Below are positions 1 through 10,576 of a stretch of 64,000 bases of DNA, in pieces. A model generated the notes under the pieces. It ran no database searches. It was not told where the DNA came from and was given only the letters and a program-made list of their open reading frames with translations. Numbering within the stretch: the stretch's first letter is position 1; the number at the start of each line of letters is the position of its first letter. Position numbers and translations under genes: made by a program. The DNA is from Deltaproteobacteria bacterium (GTDB taxonomy: Bacteria > Myxococcota_A > UBA9160 > JAJDAL01), in NCBI GenBank assembly GCA_029261875.1, contig JAJDAL010000015.1, positions 1 to 64,000 of the forward strand. Direction: 5' to 3'.

Positions 1-91
1 CCTCAACCCCCGCGAAACCTGCACGGTGGAGCGTACCATCTTTACTGTCCGAGCTGGGGATTCGACGGGGGCTGGGGGGCGGGCGCCGCTC

Positions 92-404
92 ATGGCTCGG
101 CCGCATCGGAGTCCGTCGGTCACCCGAAGACGCAAAGCCGAACACCCACTCGGCGGCGGCCTGCGCTTTACTTCGCTTCGCCCGCCCCCCAGCCCCCGAC
201 TCGCTTCGCGATTGAGCGGGACGCAAGATCTACTTTTTAGAAAGCTGGCGGCACACCCTCGCGAGCTGGGCTGGACGGTGTCCGCAGTGAAGTAAAGCGC
301 AGGCCGCTGAAGCGTCCGCGTTCGCCCCGGTGTCTTCGGGTGACCGACAGACTCCAACGCGGCCGAGCCATTCACTGCGGAGACCGTCCAGCCCAGCTCG
401 CGCG
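92..404. repeat. interleaved imperfect inverted repeats in a 420-bp intergenic region
   Basis: Positions 1-420 contain no convincing gene. The segment 92-175 is an imperfect inverted copy of 288-371. The best-conserved blocks are 158-174 against 289-305 (17 bp exact) and 92-102 against 361-371. A second inverted pair, 261-290 against 372-401, matches over 30 bp with one mismatch. The right-hand segment can therefore pair with two different upstream segments, giving alternative hairpins. The region lies just past the stop of sucD, so it may end or stabilise the mdh-sucCD transcript, or be a dispersed repeat unit. There is no T-run typical of a simple terminator. Confidence 0.75.
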
Positions 405-420
405 CCCTAGCTACGGCGAT

Positions 421-1296
421 CTATTTGAGCGAGGGAGCCACCCGAGCCAGGGTTTCGCCGATCTCGGCCGGGGACTTGGCGACGCCGACGCCGCAGGCTT
501 CGAGGGCTGCGATCTTGTCCGAGGCTTTGCCCTGACCGCCGGAGATGATGGCGCCCGCGTGGCCCATGCGTTTTCCCGGCGGTGCGTTTTGGCCGGCGAT
601 GAAGGCCGCAACGGGTTTGCTCATGTGATCGCGGATGAATTCCGCAGCGGTTTCTTCGGCCGTGCCGCCGATTTCGCCGATCATCACGACCGCTTTGGTT
701 TCCGGGTCGGCTTCGAACAGTGTCAGTGCGTCGACAAAAGTAGTGCCGATGACGGGATCGCCACCGATCCCCACGCAGGTCGATTGACCGATTCCCAGAC
801 GCGAGAGCTGATCCACGGCCTCGTAGGTCAGCGTGCCCGAACGCGAGACGACACCGACGGGCCCCGGCCGCGTGATCTGTGCGGGCATGATGCCGATGCG
901 GCATTGGCCTGGCGTCACGACACCGGGACAGTTGGGACCGATCAAGCGCGTGGACGAACCTTCGAGAGCCCGTTTGGCGCGCAACATGTCGAGGGCCGGA
1001 ATGCCTTCGGTGATGCACGCCACCACGCCCATTTCGGCGTCCGCGGCTTCGAGGATCGCATCCGCGGCGCCCGGCGGCGGCACGAATACCACCGACGCAT
1101 TGGCGCCGGTCTTTTCGACCGCTTCGCGCACGGTGTCGAAGACCGGGATTCCATCGAGAACTTTTCCGCCCTTGCCCGGCGCCACACCGCCGACCACTTG
1201 CGTTCCATACTCGATGGAGAGCTTGGCGTGGAACTGGCCCATGCGGCCCATGCCTTGGATCAGGAGCTTGGTGTTCTTGTCGCAGAGGATCGCCAT
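421..1296 (-). CDS. sucD: succinate-CoA ligase, alpha subunit
   Basis: Alpha subunit of succinyl-CoA synthetase, which interconverts succinyl-CoA and succinate with substrate-level phosphorylation in the TCA cycle (cytoplasm). The 291-aa protein is close to the usual ~290 aa. It has an N-terminal CoA-binding Rossmann motif ([11 protein letters not shown], residues ~11-21) and the phosphohistidine loop [12 protein letters not shown] with the active His near residue 246. The ATG at 1296 gives the standard N-terminus [12 protein letters not shown]. An open frame continues upstream but only through sucC in another frame. It starts 2 bp after the sucC stop, so the two subunits are surely co-translated. 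Confidence 0.97.
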   Translation of the reverse strand: MAILCDKNTKLLIQGMGRMGQFHAKLSIEYGTQVVGGVAPGKGGKVLDGIPVFDTVREAVEKTGANASVVFVPPPGAADAILEAADAEMGVVACITEGIPALDMLRAKRALEGSSTRLIGPNCPGVVTPGQCRIGIMPAQITRPGPVGVVSRSGTLTYEAVDQLSRLGIGQSTCVGIGGDPVIGTTFVDALTLFEADPETKAVVMIGEIGGTAEETAAEFIRDHMSKPVAAFIAGQNAPPGKRMGHAGAIISGGQGKASDKIAALEACGVGVAKSPAEIGETLARVAPSLK

Positions 1297-1298
1297 GA

Positions 1299-2468
1299 CT
1301 AGGCGCCTCCCTGTGCGGCTTGCACCGCTTTCTGGCCGGCTTCGCCGAGGGTTTCGGCCGGGGTGAGGTTGAGTCCCGAGGACGCGAGCAGCTCCCGCCC
1401 TTCCTTGGCGTTGGTTCCCTGCAGGCGCACCACCAGCGGGACTTCCACCGCGAGCTCCTTGGCCGCGGCGATGACACCCTCGGCGATCAGATCGCAGCGT
1501 ACGATGCCGCCGAAGATGTTTACCAGAATCGCTTTCACGTTCGGGTCGCGCAGGATCAATTTGAAGGCTTCGGTCACCTTCTTCTGATCCGCCCCTCCGC
1601 CGACATCCAGGAAGTTCGCGGGCATCCCTCCGCACACCTGAATCATGTCGAGGGTCGCCATGGCGAGCCCCGCACCGTTGACCATGCAACCGATGTCCCC
1701 GTCGAGGCCCACGTACGCGAGATCCAATTCGTTGGCGTCGCGCTCGCGCGCGTCTTCTTCTTCGGGATCGCGCAGCGCCGCGACGTCCGGGTGACGGTAG
1801 AGCGCGTTGTCGTCGAAGTTGAGTTTGGCATCGAGCGCGATCAGATCGCCGGACTCCGTGACCACCAACGGATTGATCTCCGCCAGCGACCCGTCTTTCT
1901 CGACGAACAGTCGATACAGCCCGGATAGAAACGTCTCGAGCTTCTTCACCTGCTCGCCGTCGAGCCCCAGACCGAATCCGATCTGGCGCGCTTGGTAGGC
2001 TTGCAGGCCGACGTTGGGATCCACGAGTGCGGTCAAGATCTTCTCGGGCGTCTTGGCCGCCACTTCTTCGATCTCGACGCCGCCTTCGGTCGAAGCGATC
2101 ACGGCGATGCTCTCGCTGGCGCGGTCGAGCACGAGCCCGAGATACAGCTCCCGGGCGATCGCCGAGCCGGCTTCCACGTAGACCTTCCGCACGACTTTGC
2201 CTTCGGGCGGCGTCTGGGGGGTGTGGAGCGTCATGCCCAGAATTTCGCTGGCGACCTTCTTCGCCTCAGCGCCGGATTTCGCGAGTTTGATCCCACCGCC
2301 CTTGCCTCGCCCGCCGGCGTGCACCTGGGCTTTGACCACCAACACCTTGGCGTCGAGTCCCCGTGCCGCCTCGGCGGCCTCGGCGGGCGTGGTCGCGACC
2401 TGGCCCGAGGGGACAGGAACGCCATAGGCGCGGAGCAGTTCCTTCGCTTGGTACTCGTGAACGTTCAT
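1299..2468 (-). CDS. sucC: succinate-CoA ligase, beta subunit
   Basis: Beta subunit of succinyl-CoA synthetase, carrying the ATP-grasp nucleotide site and contributing to the interface with SucD. The 389-aa length matches the family. It begins [18 protein letters not shown], the usual SucC start, and contains the glycine-rich [10 protein letters not shown] segment (~residues 50-60). It also has the C-terminal [16 protein letters not shown] motif that contacts the phosphohistidine loop. It lies 8 bp downstream of mdh and 2 bp upstream of sucD, forming a TCA-cycle operon mdh-sucC-sucD. Confidence 0.97.
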   Translation of the reverse strand: MNVHEYQAKELLRAYGVPVPSGQVATTPAEAAEAARGLDAKVLVVKAQVHAGGRGKGGGIKLAKSGAEAKKVASEILGMTLHTPQTPPEGKVVRKVYVEAGSAIARELYLGLVLDRASESIAVIASTEGGVEIEEVAAKTPEKILTALVDPNVGLQAYQARQIGFGLGLDGEQVKKLETFLSGLYRLFVEKDGSLAEINPLVVTESGDLIALDAKLNFDDNALYRHPDVAALRDPEEEDARERDANELDLAYVGLDGDIGCMVNGAGLAMATLDMIQVCGGMPANFLDVGGGADQKKVTEAFKLILRDPNVKAILVNIFGGIVRCDLIAEGVIAAAKELAVEVPLVVRLQGTNAKEGRELLASSGLNLTPAETLGEAGQKAVQAAQGGA

Positions 2469-2476
2469 GGTTCTCT

Positions 2477-3403
<927 letters not shown>

Positions 3404-3462
3404 TTATGGGCTCTTCGCAGGTTGAGGGTTGAGGTTGGGGGTGACGCAATCGACTGGACCGC

Positions 3463-3492
3463 TGTATAGCAATCCTGGGGGTAGGCGGCCAA
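3463..3492 (-). promoter_or_regulatory. possible sigma-70 promoter for mdh-sucC-sucD
   Basis: On the minus strand a -35-like TTGGCC (3492-3487) and a -10-like TATACA (3468-3463) are separated by 18 bp, each matching the consensus at 4 of 6 positions. Transcription would start near 3456, leaving a leader of about 50 nt before the mdh ATG. The assignment rests only on spacing and position. Confidence 0.35.
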
Positions 3493-3511
3493 AGGCTGCG
3501 GAATACGCGCT

Positions 3512-3811
3512 TTAACGCATTCCCCCCGCCTGATTTTCGCGCCGGATCGCCGCGCGCATCTCGGGATCGATTTCTGGAATGGCGAGTCGTTGGCCCGGGT
3601 AGAGAAGAGCCGGGTTCTTGATCTGGTCGCGGTTTGCGCGATACAGCGCCGGCCACAGTCGCGGATCGCCCACCACGTCGGCCGCGATCGCCCACAGGGT
3701 CTCGCCGGGCTGAACTTCGTGGATTCGATTCGATTCCGCCGCGGAGCTGACACCGCCCAGCACCCAGGTCGCTGCGATGAGGACCCCTACCCGCTTGGCG
3801 GCCTGGGTCAT
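3512..3811 (-). CDS. small exported LysM-domain protein
   Basis: A 99-aa protein with a hydrophobic N-terminus typical of a signal peptide (residues ~6-24). One LysM module spans ~31-79 (HEVQPGETLWAIA ... LLYPGQRLAIP). LysM modules bind peptidoglycan glycan chains, so a periplasmic wall-associated role is likely. There is no catalytic domain, only a short charged tail. Its start overlaps the aspS stop by 4 bp (ATGA), so it is translationally coupled to a tRNA synthetase gene, a link with no obvious functional meaning. The module resembles that of the larger LysM protein at 23433-24503, including the unusual WPALYRANRDQI-type helix. Confidence 0.85.
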   Translation of the reverse strand: MTQAAKRVGVLIAATWVLGGVSSAAESNRIHEVQPGETLWAIAADVVGDPRLWPALYRANRDQIKNPALLYPGQRLAIPEIDPEMRAAIRRENQAGGMR

Positions 3812-5652
3812 TCGCTCTTCTCGCGCACGACCGAGCGCAAAGCGAGTTCGCGCAACTGCGACGAATCCACCGGCCCCGGCGCGTCCATCAACAGGTCCTG
3901 CCCCCGCTGGGTCTTCGGAAAGGCGATGACGTCCCGCAAGCTCTCCACCCCCGCAAGCAACATCACCATACGATCGTAGCCGAACGCGAAGCCTCCGTGG
4001 GGCGGCGCGCCCGCATCGAGGGCATTGAGGAGGAATCCGAATCGCGATTCCGAATCGGCTTTGGAGTAACCCAGAATCTCGAGTATCTGACGCTGCACAT
4101 CACTCCGGTGGTTGCGCAGGCTCCCGGAGCCCAACTCCACGCCGTTGATGACGAGATCGTAGTGGGTCCCGCGCACGCGCTCCGGAGCTTCGCCGAGCAA
4201 GGCGAGATCTTCGTCGAGGGGCGCGACGAAGGGTTGGTGGGCATAGGTGAGACTTCCGTCTTCTTCCGCTTCGAAGAGGGGGAAGTCCACCACGAACAAG
4301 ACGTCCCAGGCGCGACCGTCCACGCGACCGAGTTTCCGTCCCAGGTCTTCGCGCATGCGGGACAAGACTGCGTTCGCCTTGGCTGCGCCATCGGCCTGGA
4401 AGAACAAGACCGTCCCGGGCTGCGCGCCGGTTTTTTCGGCGATCTGGCTTTTTTCTTCGTCGCTGAAGAATTTCGCAATCGGAGACTGCCAGGCTCCGTC
4501 CGCGGTGATTCGAATCCAGGCCAGGCCCTTCGCGCCCAGTTCCTTTTTCGCAAATTTCTCCAGGCGATCGATTTCCCCGCGCGAAAGCCCTTCCGCGTCT
4601 CGAATCGGAAGACACTTGACCACGCCACCGCGGTCCACGTTGCTGCGAAAAGCCCGGAATTCCGTGGTCCGAAACGTTTCGGTCAAATCCACCAGCTCGA
4701 GCAGAACCCGTGTGTCGGGCTTGTCGGAGCCGAAGCGCCGCATGGCTTCTTCGTAGGTCATGCGGGGAAACGGCCGGGCAAGCTCGATTCCGCTGGCGTC
4801 CGCAAAACCGCGAGCCGTCACGTCCTCGAGCACGTCGAGGATTTCCTCGACACCCACGAAGGACATCTCGAGGTCGATCTGGGTGAACTCCAACTGCCGG
4901 TCCGCGCGCAGGTCTTCGTCGCGAAAACAGCGGGCGATCTGAAAATACTTCTCGTAGCCCGCCACCATCAGGAGCTGCTTCAAGATCTGAGGCGACTGCG
5001 GCAGCGCGTAGAAGCTACCGGGCTGCAGTCGACTGGGAACGAGAAAATCGCGCGCCCCTTCGGGCGTCGACTTGCCCAGCATCGGGGTTTCGATCTCGAG
5101 GAATTCCCGATCCGAAAGCGTCTTGCGCACGGACTGGTAGAGCCGATGTCGCACCTCCATGGCGCGCTGGAGCGGCGGGCGGCGCAAGTCGTGGATGCGG
5201 TGACGCAGGCGCACGGCTTCGTCGACCCCGGTTTCGTCTTCGATGGCGAAGGGAGGCGGTGTCGCGGTGTTGAGGATCCGCAGCTCGCTGGCGTGGACCT
5301 CGATCTCCCCGGTCGGCATGTTGGGGTTTACGGTGTCTTCGGAGCGGGGCTTCACGAGCCCGCGCACCAGGATCACGAATTCCGACCGCAGGTGATCCGC
5401 GCGCGCGTGGGCTTCGGTCGAAACGTCCGGACGAAACACCACTTGCACGACGCCCCGTCGGTCGCGCAAATCCGCGAACACCACGCCGCCGTGGTCGCGC
5501 CGGCGATGCACCCAACCCGCCACCACGACTTCCTGGTCCACCAGGGCGGAAGTGACGTCACCGCATGCATGGCTGCGGCGCAGAGAACCTTGTGCATCCA
5601 GATCGCCGCTGGCGGCGCGCTCGGCCGACGACGGACGATTTTCCGTTGTCAT
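3808..5652 (-). CDS. aspS: aspartate-tRNA ligase
   Basis: Class II aspartyl-tRNA synthetase (cytoplasm), charging tRNA-Asp (and possibly tRNA-Asn, which the sequence alone does not decide). The 614-aa length is that of the bacterial type with the GAD insertion domain. An OB-fold anticodon domain occupies ~26-130. Class II motif 2 (FRDEDLRADRQLEFTQ, ~243-258) and motif 3 (GFAFGYDRMVMLLAG, near ~555-570) are intact. Compared with typical AspRS, which begins near the RRSHACGDV segment, this start adds about 25 polar residues; no better in-frame start is evident. The downstream LysM gene overlaps by 4 bp. Confidence 0.96.
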   Translation of the reverse strand: MTTENRPSSAERAASGDLDAQGSLRRSHACGDVTSALVDQEVVVAGWVHRRRDHGGVVFADLRDRRGVVQVVFRPDVSTEAHARADHLRSEFVILVRGLVKPRSEDTVNPNMPTGEIEVHASELRILNTATPPPFAIEDETGVDEAVRLRHRIHDLRRPPLQRAMEVRHRLYQSVRKTLSDREFLEIETPMLGKSTPEGARDFLVPSRLQPGSFYALPQSPQILKQLLMVAGYEKYFQIARCFRDEDLRADRQLEFTQIDLEMSFVGVEEILDVLEDVTARGFADASGIELARPFPRMTYEEAMRRFGSDKPDTRVLLELVDLTETFRTTEFRAFRSNVDRGGVVKCLPIRDAEGLSRGEIDRLEKFAKKELGAKGLAWIRITADGAWQSPIAKFFSDEEKSQIAEKTGAQPGTVLFFQADGAAKANAVLSRMREDLGRKLGRVDGRAWDVLFVVDFPLFEAEEDGSLTYAHQPFVAPLDEDLALLGEAPERVRGTHYDLVINGVELGSGSLRNHRSDVQRQILEILGYSKADSESRFGFLLNALDAGAPPHGGFAFGYDRMVMLLAGVESLRDVIAFPKTQRGQDLLMDAPGPVDSSQLRELALRSVVREKSE

Positions 5653-5706
5653 AGGGAAAAAGTCCTTGAGAATCGGTTAGTTGGATAGCAGAGGGCGCGC
5701 TGCGAA

Positions 5707-7128
5707 TCAATCGGCGTCGGCGGCGGCTTCCGCTTCGGCGGCGGCCAGGTCCCCGGCCGTGCAGACGCGATTGCGCCCCAGGGATTTGGCCCGATACATG
5801 GCCTTGTCCGCCACATCCAAGAGCCCCTCGCGGGAACGCCCGTCCGAGGGATAGGTCCCGACCCCAATCGAAAGGGTCAAACGCAGGGCGCCGTCGCGCC
5901 CCCCGTCGAACCAGGTCTCCTCCACCGTACGCCGGATGCGATCCGCGACGTTCTTGGCGGCCTCGGCCTGGGTGTCCACCAGCAGAATCGTGAATTCGTC
6001 CCCGCCGTAGCGCGCCAGGGTATCGACCTGACGCACGCAGCCCGAAAGCACCTGGCCGAGCTGTTTGAGCGTTCGGGACCCCACGAGATGGCCGTAGCGG
6101 TCGTTGACTTGCTTGAAGCGGTCGATGTCGAGAAACAGCACCGAGAGGGTGCTGCCGTAGCGTTCGGCGCGCTGAATCTCGTGTTCCGTCGCCTTGTGGA
6201 GGTAGCGCGCGTTGTAGAGCTCCGTCACGTCGTCGACGAAGGCCTTCTCCCGCGCTTGATTGTATTTCTCGGCATTGAAGAGCGAGAGACCCGCCTGGCC
6301 CGCCACGATGCGCGCGCTGTCGAGGTCGTCTTCGCTGAAGCCTTCGCCTTCTCCCAGGATCCACCAAATCCCGGACTCCTTGTCCTGGCCGCGAATCGGA
6401 ACCGCCAGGACGCAGGCCACCTCGATTCCCGCCTCGCGCAGAACCTCGAGCAAAGGCCCGTGATCGATGATTTCGATTTCCCGAAACACGTCGAGATCGA
6501 TGCGTTTGTCTTCGATCAACAACTCGCGCAGGCGCACGGATTGGGCTTCGCCCAGGCCCCGCACCGCCAAGGCGTCGGAAATTTCCAGGCTCGAACGGTG
6601 GAAGAATGCGAGACCCTGCGTCCGACCCAGGGAGTGGAGCAGCAACTCCAGGCCCAGGGGATAGACCTCACTCACTTCGAGACAGGTGGTCAGTGCGCGA
6701 CAGGCTTCGACGGTCTGCAGCGTGTCGCGCAGCCGCGCGTTCTCTTGTACCAGGCTGCGTCGCGCCAGGGTGCGCCAGGCCGCGAGGGCGAGGTCTTCGG
6801 CACGCGTGGGTTTGCGCAAGTAATCCGCCGCGCCCAAACGCATGGCGCTACTGGCACTTTCGACCGAGGCATTGGCGGCGAGCAAGATCACGTCGGTGCC
6901 CGGGTGTTCGCGCCGAATCCGCTCCAACAACTCGAGGCCCGAAAACTTCGCATTGGAGAGGTCGGTGACCACCAGATCCGCGGGCTCGCGTCGCAGGGCC
7001 GCCACCGCGGAATCCGCGTCACTACAGCATTCCACCTGGGCCGCGGTCTCGAGCGCCGCTCGCGCACGTTCCCGGTCGTCGTCGCTGGCGTCGACTACCA
7101 AGATCCGCGCGCGTCGCTGCTCGTTCAT
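5707..7128 (-). CDS. response regulator with GAF and GGDEF domains (diguanylate cyclase)
   Basis: A 473-aa cytoplasmic signalling protein predicted to make cyclic di-GMP. A receiver domain (~7-125) has the phospho-acceptor Asp56 and Lys106, but the usual Thr/Ser switch residue is Ala84. A GAF-like domain (~150-290) follows, then a GGDEF domain (~300-470). The catalytic motif RYGGDEF is intact at ~373-379. The product-inhibition I-site RxxD (Arg366-Asp369) lies exactly five residues before it. The ATG at 7128 gives MNEQRRARILVVD, a normal receiver start; an in-frame start 51 bp upstream would add an unconserved tail. No kinase is adjacent. Possible targets include the EPS locus, but that is inference. 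Confidence 0.92.
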   Translation of the reverse strand: MNEQRRARILVVDASDDDRERARAALETAAQVECCSDADSAVAALRREPADLVVTDLSNAKFSGLELLERIRREHPGTDVILLAANASVESASSAMRLGAADYLRKPTRAEDLALAAWRTLARRSLVQENARLRDTLQTVEACRALTTCLEVSEVYPLGLELLLHSLGRTQGLAFFHRSSLEISDALAVRGLGEAQSVRLRELLIEDKRIDLDVFREIEIIDHGPLLEVLREAGIEVACVLAVPIRGQDKESGIWWILGEGEGFSEDDLDSARIVAGQAGLSLFNAEKYNQAREKAFVDDVTELYNARYLHKATEHEIQRAERYGSTLSVLFLDIDRFKQVNDRYGHLVGSRTLKQLGQVLSGCVRQVDTLARYGGDEFTILLVDTQAEAAKNVADRIRRTVEETWFDGGRDGALRLTLSIGVGTYPSDGRSREGLLDVADKAMYRAKSLGRNRVCTAGDLAAAEAEAAADAD

Positions 7129-7389
7129 CACATTGCCCCCGGCGTCGGACCGTGAGGCCAACGCGGGATTCGCCCACAAGCGTGGGGCGCTCGCCCGGGC
7201 GGGATCGCCCCGCTGGTCCCGGATCGCCCGCCGCGCGGGATTTCACCCGTTTCGCTGCAAATCGGCGCCTAGGCGGGCGTTCTTGAGGATCATTTTCCAG
7301 ATTTGCCGCGCTCTTCCGGGTCTGCTGAGCTTTGTACCATAGGCCCGACAACTCAGGTGAAACCCCAAGCATCTCAGCGGAGTTCCCGC

Positions 7390-9036
7390 ATGCCTGCATC
7401 CGAAAAAGACACCCATCGAGCCCTGGCGGCCCACCGCGAGCGCTGCGCGGCTTTCCGTTGGGATGTGCCGGAGACCTTCAATTTCGGACGCGACGTGGTG
7501 GATCGCTTCGCCGCAGCCGACCCCGAGCGCCCGGCACTCCTGTGGAGAAACGCCGCCGGGGACGAGCGACGGCTCCGCTACGGCGAGGTCCGCACGGAAT
7601 CGAATCGGGTCGCGGGGCTGCTCGGCCAGCTGGGCGTGCAACCCGGTGACCCCGTGATCATCATGCTGCCCCGCGTGCCCGAATGGCATACCGCGATGCT
7701 GGGAGCCCTGAAGGCCGGCGCGCTCGTCATTCCGTGCTCCACGATCCTGCGTCCCAAGGACATCGCCTACCGCGCCAATCACAGTCGCGCGGTTGCGGTC
7801 ATCGCCGCCGTCGAATGCGCGCCGGCCGTGGATGCCGTGCGGCCCGAGTTCGAGACCCTGCAACACTTTCTCGCACTCTCGGCCCCCGGAAGCGCTGCGC
7901 CCGAAGGCTGGCGGGATTTCGCCGAAGCGAGCGCCGAGCAAGACGGCGAATCACCGCCGCAGATCACCACGCGCGCCGCGGACCCAGCCCTCGTCTACTA
8001 CACCTCGGGCACGACGGGTCCCCCCAAGGCGGTCCTCCACACCCACGCATACACCTGGTCCCAACGCGTTACGGCGGAAGTCTGGCTGGGATTGCGCGAA
8101 GGCGAGCGGATCTGGACCACCAGCGACACGGGTTGGGCCAAGGCCGCCTACAGCGTCTTATTCGGACCCTTCAGCGTCGGTGCGGAAGTCTTCCTGCTCC
8201 ACGCTCCCTTTGACGCCCAACGGGAGTTGGCGGTTCTTCAAGACATCCAACCCCACGTGTTCTGCGCGCCCCCCACCGAATTTCGACTGCTCGTGAAGCA
8301 GGACTTGTCTCGCTTGCAACTCCCGAAGCTCCGCGAGGTCGTGTCCGCGGGCGAACCCCTGAATCCCGAAGTGATTCGGGCCTGGAGCGATGCCACGGGG
8401 CTCACGATTCGCGATGGCTACGGGCAAACCGAAACCATTCTCCTGGTGGGAAACTTTCCCGGCATCCCCGTCCGCCCGGGCTCCATGGGACTCCCCACAC
8501 CCGGACACCAGGTGGAGATCATCGACGACTCCGGTTCGACGCTTGCGCCCGGGGAAGTCGGCGATGTGGCGATTCGAGCCGGCACGACGCCGCCCCCGAG
8601 TTTGTTTCGGGAATATTGGAAAGACCCCGACGCCACACAAAAGTGTCGCAACGGAGACTGGTACGTCACGGGAGACCGCGCCTACCGCGATCCCGACGGC
8701 TATTTCTGGTTCGTAGGTCGCGCGGACGACGTGATCATTTCCGCGGGCTACCGGATCGGTCCGTTCGAGGTGGAGAGCGCCTTGATCGAACACCCGTCGG
8801 TTCTCGAGGCCGCAGCGGTCGCGGCACCGCACCCGGACCGGGGTTCCATCGTGAAGGCCTTCGTCGTTCTGAGTCCGGGGACCGCTGCCAGTGACGCCCT
8901 CGTGACCGAATTGCAGGATCACGTGAAGAAAGTCACGGCTCCCTACAAATACCCGCGCGCCATCGAGTTCGTGGCGGAACTTCCCAAGACCGTCAGCGGC
9001 AAGATTCGCCGGATCGAACTCCGGACTACCCGCTGA
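7390..9036 (+). CDS. acyl-CoA synthetase (AMP-forming, ACSM/acetyl-CoA synthetase-like)
   Basis: Adenylate-forming enzyme that activates a carboxylic acid to its CoA thioester via an acyl-AMP. The 548-aa protein has the P-loop YYTSGTTGPPKAVLHTH (~203-219), the A5-type motif DGYGQTET and the hinge motif TGDRAYRDPDGYFWFVGR. It also has GYRIGPFEVE and the C-terminal catalytic lysine in PKTVSGKIRR. The sequence pattern fits medium-chain or aromatic acyl-CoA synthetases better than acetate-specific enzymes, but the substrate cannot be read from it. It stands alone on the plus strand and its 3' end overlaps the convergent YCF48-like gene by 11 bp. Confidence 0.92.
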   Translation: MPASEKDTHRALAAHRERCAAFRWDVPETFNFGRDVVDRFAAADPERPALLWRNAAGDERRLRYGEVRTESNRVAGLLGQLGVQPGDPVIIMLPRVPEWHTAMLGALKAGALVIPCSTILRPKDIAYRANHSRAVAVIAAVECAPAVDAVRPEFETLQHFLALSAPGSAAPEGWRDFAEASAEQDGESPPQITTRAADPALVYYTSGTTGPPKAVLHTHAYTWSQRVTAEVWLGLREGERIWTTSDTGWAKAAYSVLFGPFSVGAEVFLLHAPFDAQRELAVLQDIQPHVFCAPPTEFRLLVKQDLSRLQLPKLREVVSAGEPLNPEVIRAWSDATGLTIRDGYGQTETILLVGNFPGIPVRPGSMGLPTPGHQVEIIDDSGSTLAPGEVGDVAIRAGTTPPPSLFREYWKDPDATQKCRNGDWYVTGDRAYRDPDGYFWFVGRADDVIISAGYRIGPFEVESALIEHPSVLEAAAVAAPHPDRGSIVKAFVVLSPGTAASDALVTELQDHVKKVTAPYKYPRAIEFVAELPKTVSGKIRRIELRTTR

Positions 9037-10546
9037 GTCGGCGCGATTCCGGCGGAAGGACCTGCTCCCAGGTCTTGCCGCCGTCCTTGGTGCGCAGCAC
9101 CAGGCCCGCCTGCCCGACGATCATCCCAACGCCGTTGCTGGGCGAGAAGTCGATGGTCCGCATGAAGGTGAAGACCTCCGGCGGAAACCCCTTGTCGGGT
9201 CGAGTCCAGGTCGTGCCATCGTCGGTCGAGACACGAATGAGTCCCTTCTCGCCCACGGTGATGTCGATACCATCGAGGTCTCGCACCGCGAACTGCGCGC
9301 GCTTCTCGCCCGTCTTCTCGTAGCGCCAAGTCATGCCGCCATCCTGGCTGCGCAGCAGGACCCCACCGAGACCGGCGATCAAACCGTTGGAATCATCCTT
9401 GAAGTGGATATTGAAGAGGTACGGATTCTGGGCCACGCGAACCTGGATCCCCGGTTGCTCCTGGGCGCGACCGTCGAGGTAGCGGCGCAGGAAGCCCGGA
9501 TCTTCCTCGAGGAAATCCTCGTAATCCCAGGGCGGCGAACCGCGCAGGCGCAGGCGATCCGAGAGGATGCCCGCTTCCTCGAGGACCGAGCGAACGTTGA
9601 GGGCCCGCGCGTCCAAAATCTCGAAAAATTCGAAGGGGTCGTCTTCCTTACCGAAAACGCGCACTTCCTTCGCGTTGGCGACGGCTTCGATCTCGATGTT
9701 GAGGTGTTGCTCGCCGACGATCTGCTGCGCGAATTCCGCCAGCATCTTGCGGTCTGCTTCGGAAATTTCGGTGGTGTTGTAGGGAACATGGATCGGCTCG
9801 ATGTTGAGGTCGCCGGTGATCTTCCCGCGCGTCCAATTCTTGCCCAGATCCTCGGAATGAAAGATGTACCCGAACTCGCCGATGATCCAGCAGCGGCGGC
9901 TGGGAGGCCGGCGGCAATAGACATCGTTCAGGCCGACGTCTTCGTACACCATCTCACCGCGGCGCACCTTGTCCTGCTCGACCGGGGCCAACCAGACGAA
10001 CATGGGATGTTTGTCGTCGATGGTGAGGGCCAGGTCCTGCCAGGTGGTCCCGCCGTCATTGGTATAGAGACGCGTTCCCCATTCGCCCACCGCCCAGGCG
10101 GTGTTCGCGTCCACCGCGTGGACCGAGAACAGGTGGGTGCCCTGGTGGTTGATGTCTTTGATGTTTTCCTGGCGCGTCCAGGTCAGTCCGCCGTCGCTCG
10201 TATGCAGTACCAAGCCCTTTTGACCCACCGCCCAGCCTCGCTTCGCGTCGGCCATGGAGACGTCGTAGATCGAGCTGCGGTTGTACTTCTTGCGTTCGTC
10301 GTCGCTGGCGGGAACGTATTCGCCGGTGGTCCACGTCTGCCCACCATCGTTGGTGACGTAGATGGCCGTGTAATACCCCACCGCCACGGCATTCTGTTCG
10401 TCCACGACCGAAACCGAAAACAGGTCGTCGTAGATTCCGATCTCGCCTTCCCCGTAGCGCGGAGTCAGGTCGACGTGATGGCAAGCGGCTCCGAAAACGG
10501 CGACCACGGCCAGTTGGGCGAAGAACGATCTGCGAACGGGGGGCAT
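9026..10546 (-). CDS. YCF48-like beta-propeller lipoprotein
   Basis: A 506-aa exported protein starting with a lipoprotein-type signal (VVAVFGAAC, with the lipid-carrying Cys at ~22). Repeated blades of the type TNDGGQTWTTG, TSDGGLTWTRQ, TNDGGTTWQ, SQDGGMTWRY and TKDGGKTWEQ are the hallmark of YCF48/Hcf136-type propellers (BNR-like repeats). In photosynthetic organisms the family assists photosystem II assembly. In other proteobacteria it is often encoded beside DUF1329, DUF1302 and RND transporters with an unknown envelope role. Here it follows the DUF1329 gene on the same strand, separated by 78 bp containing a strong hairpin. Confidence 0.88.
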   Translation of the reverse strand: MPPVRRSFFAQLAVVAVFGAACHHVDLTPRYGEGEIGIYDDLFSVSVVDEQNAVAVGYYTAIYVTNDGGQTWTTGEYVPASDDERKKYNRSSIYDVSMADAKRGWAVGQKGLVLHTSDGGLTWTRQENIKDINHQGTHLFSVHAVDANTAWAVGEWGTRLYTNDGGTTWQDLALTIDDKHPMFVWLAPVEQDKVRRGEMVYEDVGLNDVYCRRPPSRRCWIIGEFGYIFHSEDLGKNWTRGKITGDLNIEPIHVPYNTTEISEADRKMLAEFAQQIVGEQHLNIEIEAVANAKEVRVFGKEDDPFEFFEILDARALNVRSVLEEAGILSDRLRLRGSPPWDYEDFLEEDPGFLRRYLDGRAQEQPGIQVRVAQNPYLFNIHFKDDSNGLIAGLGGVLLRSQDGGMTWRYEKTGEKRAQFAVRDLDGIDITVGEKGLIRVSTDDGTTWTRPDKGFPPEVFTFMRTIDFSPSNGVGMIVGQAGLVLRTKDGGKTWEQVLPPESRRLSG

Positions 10547-10576
10547 CGACTCACTCCTTGTCTAGCGAACGAAACA

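Noticed and set aside
26-295. 89-codon open frame in the first intergenic region
   Set aside because: It consists of inverted-repeat sequence, has a low-complexity Arg/Pro/Ser composition and no recognisable motif or ribosome-binding site.
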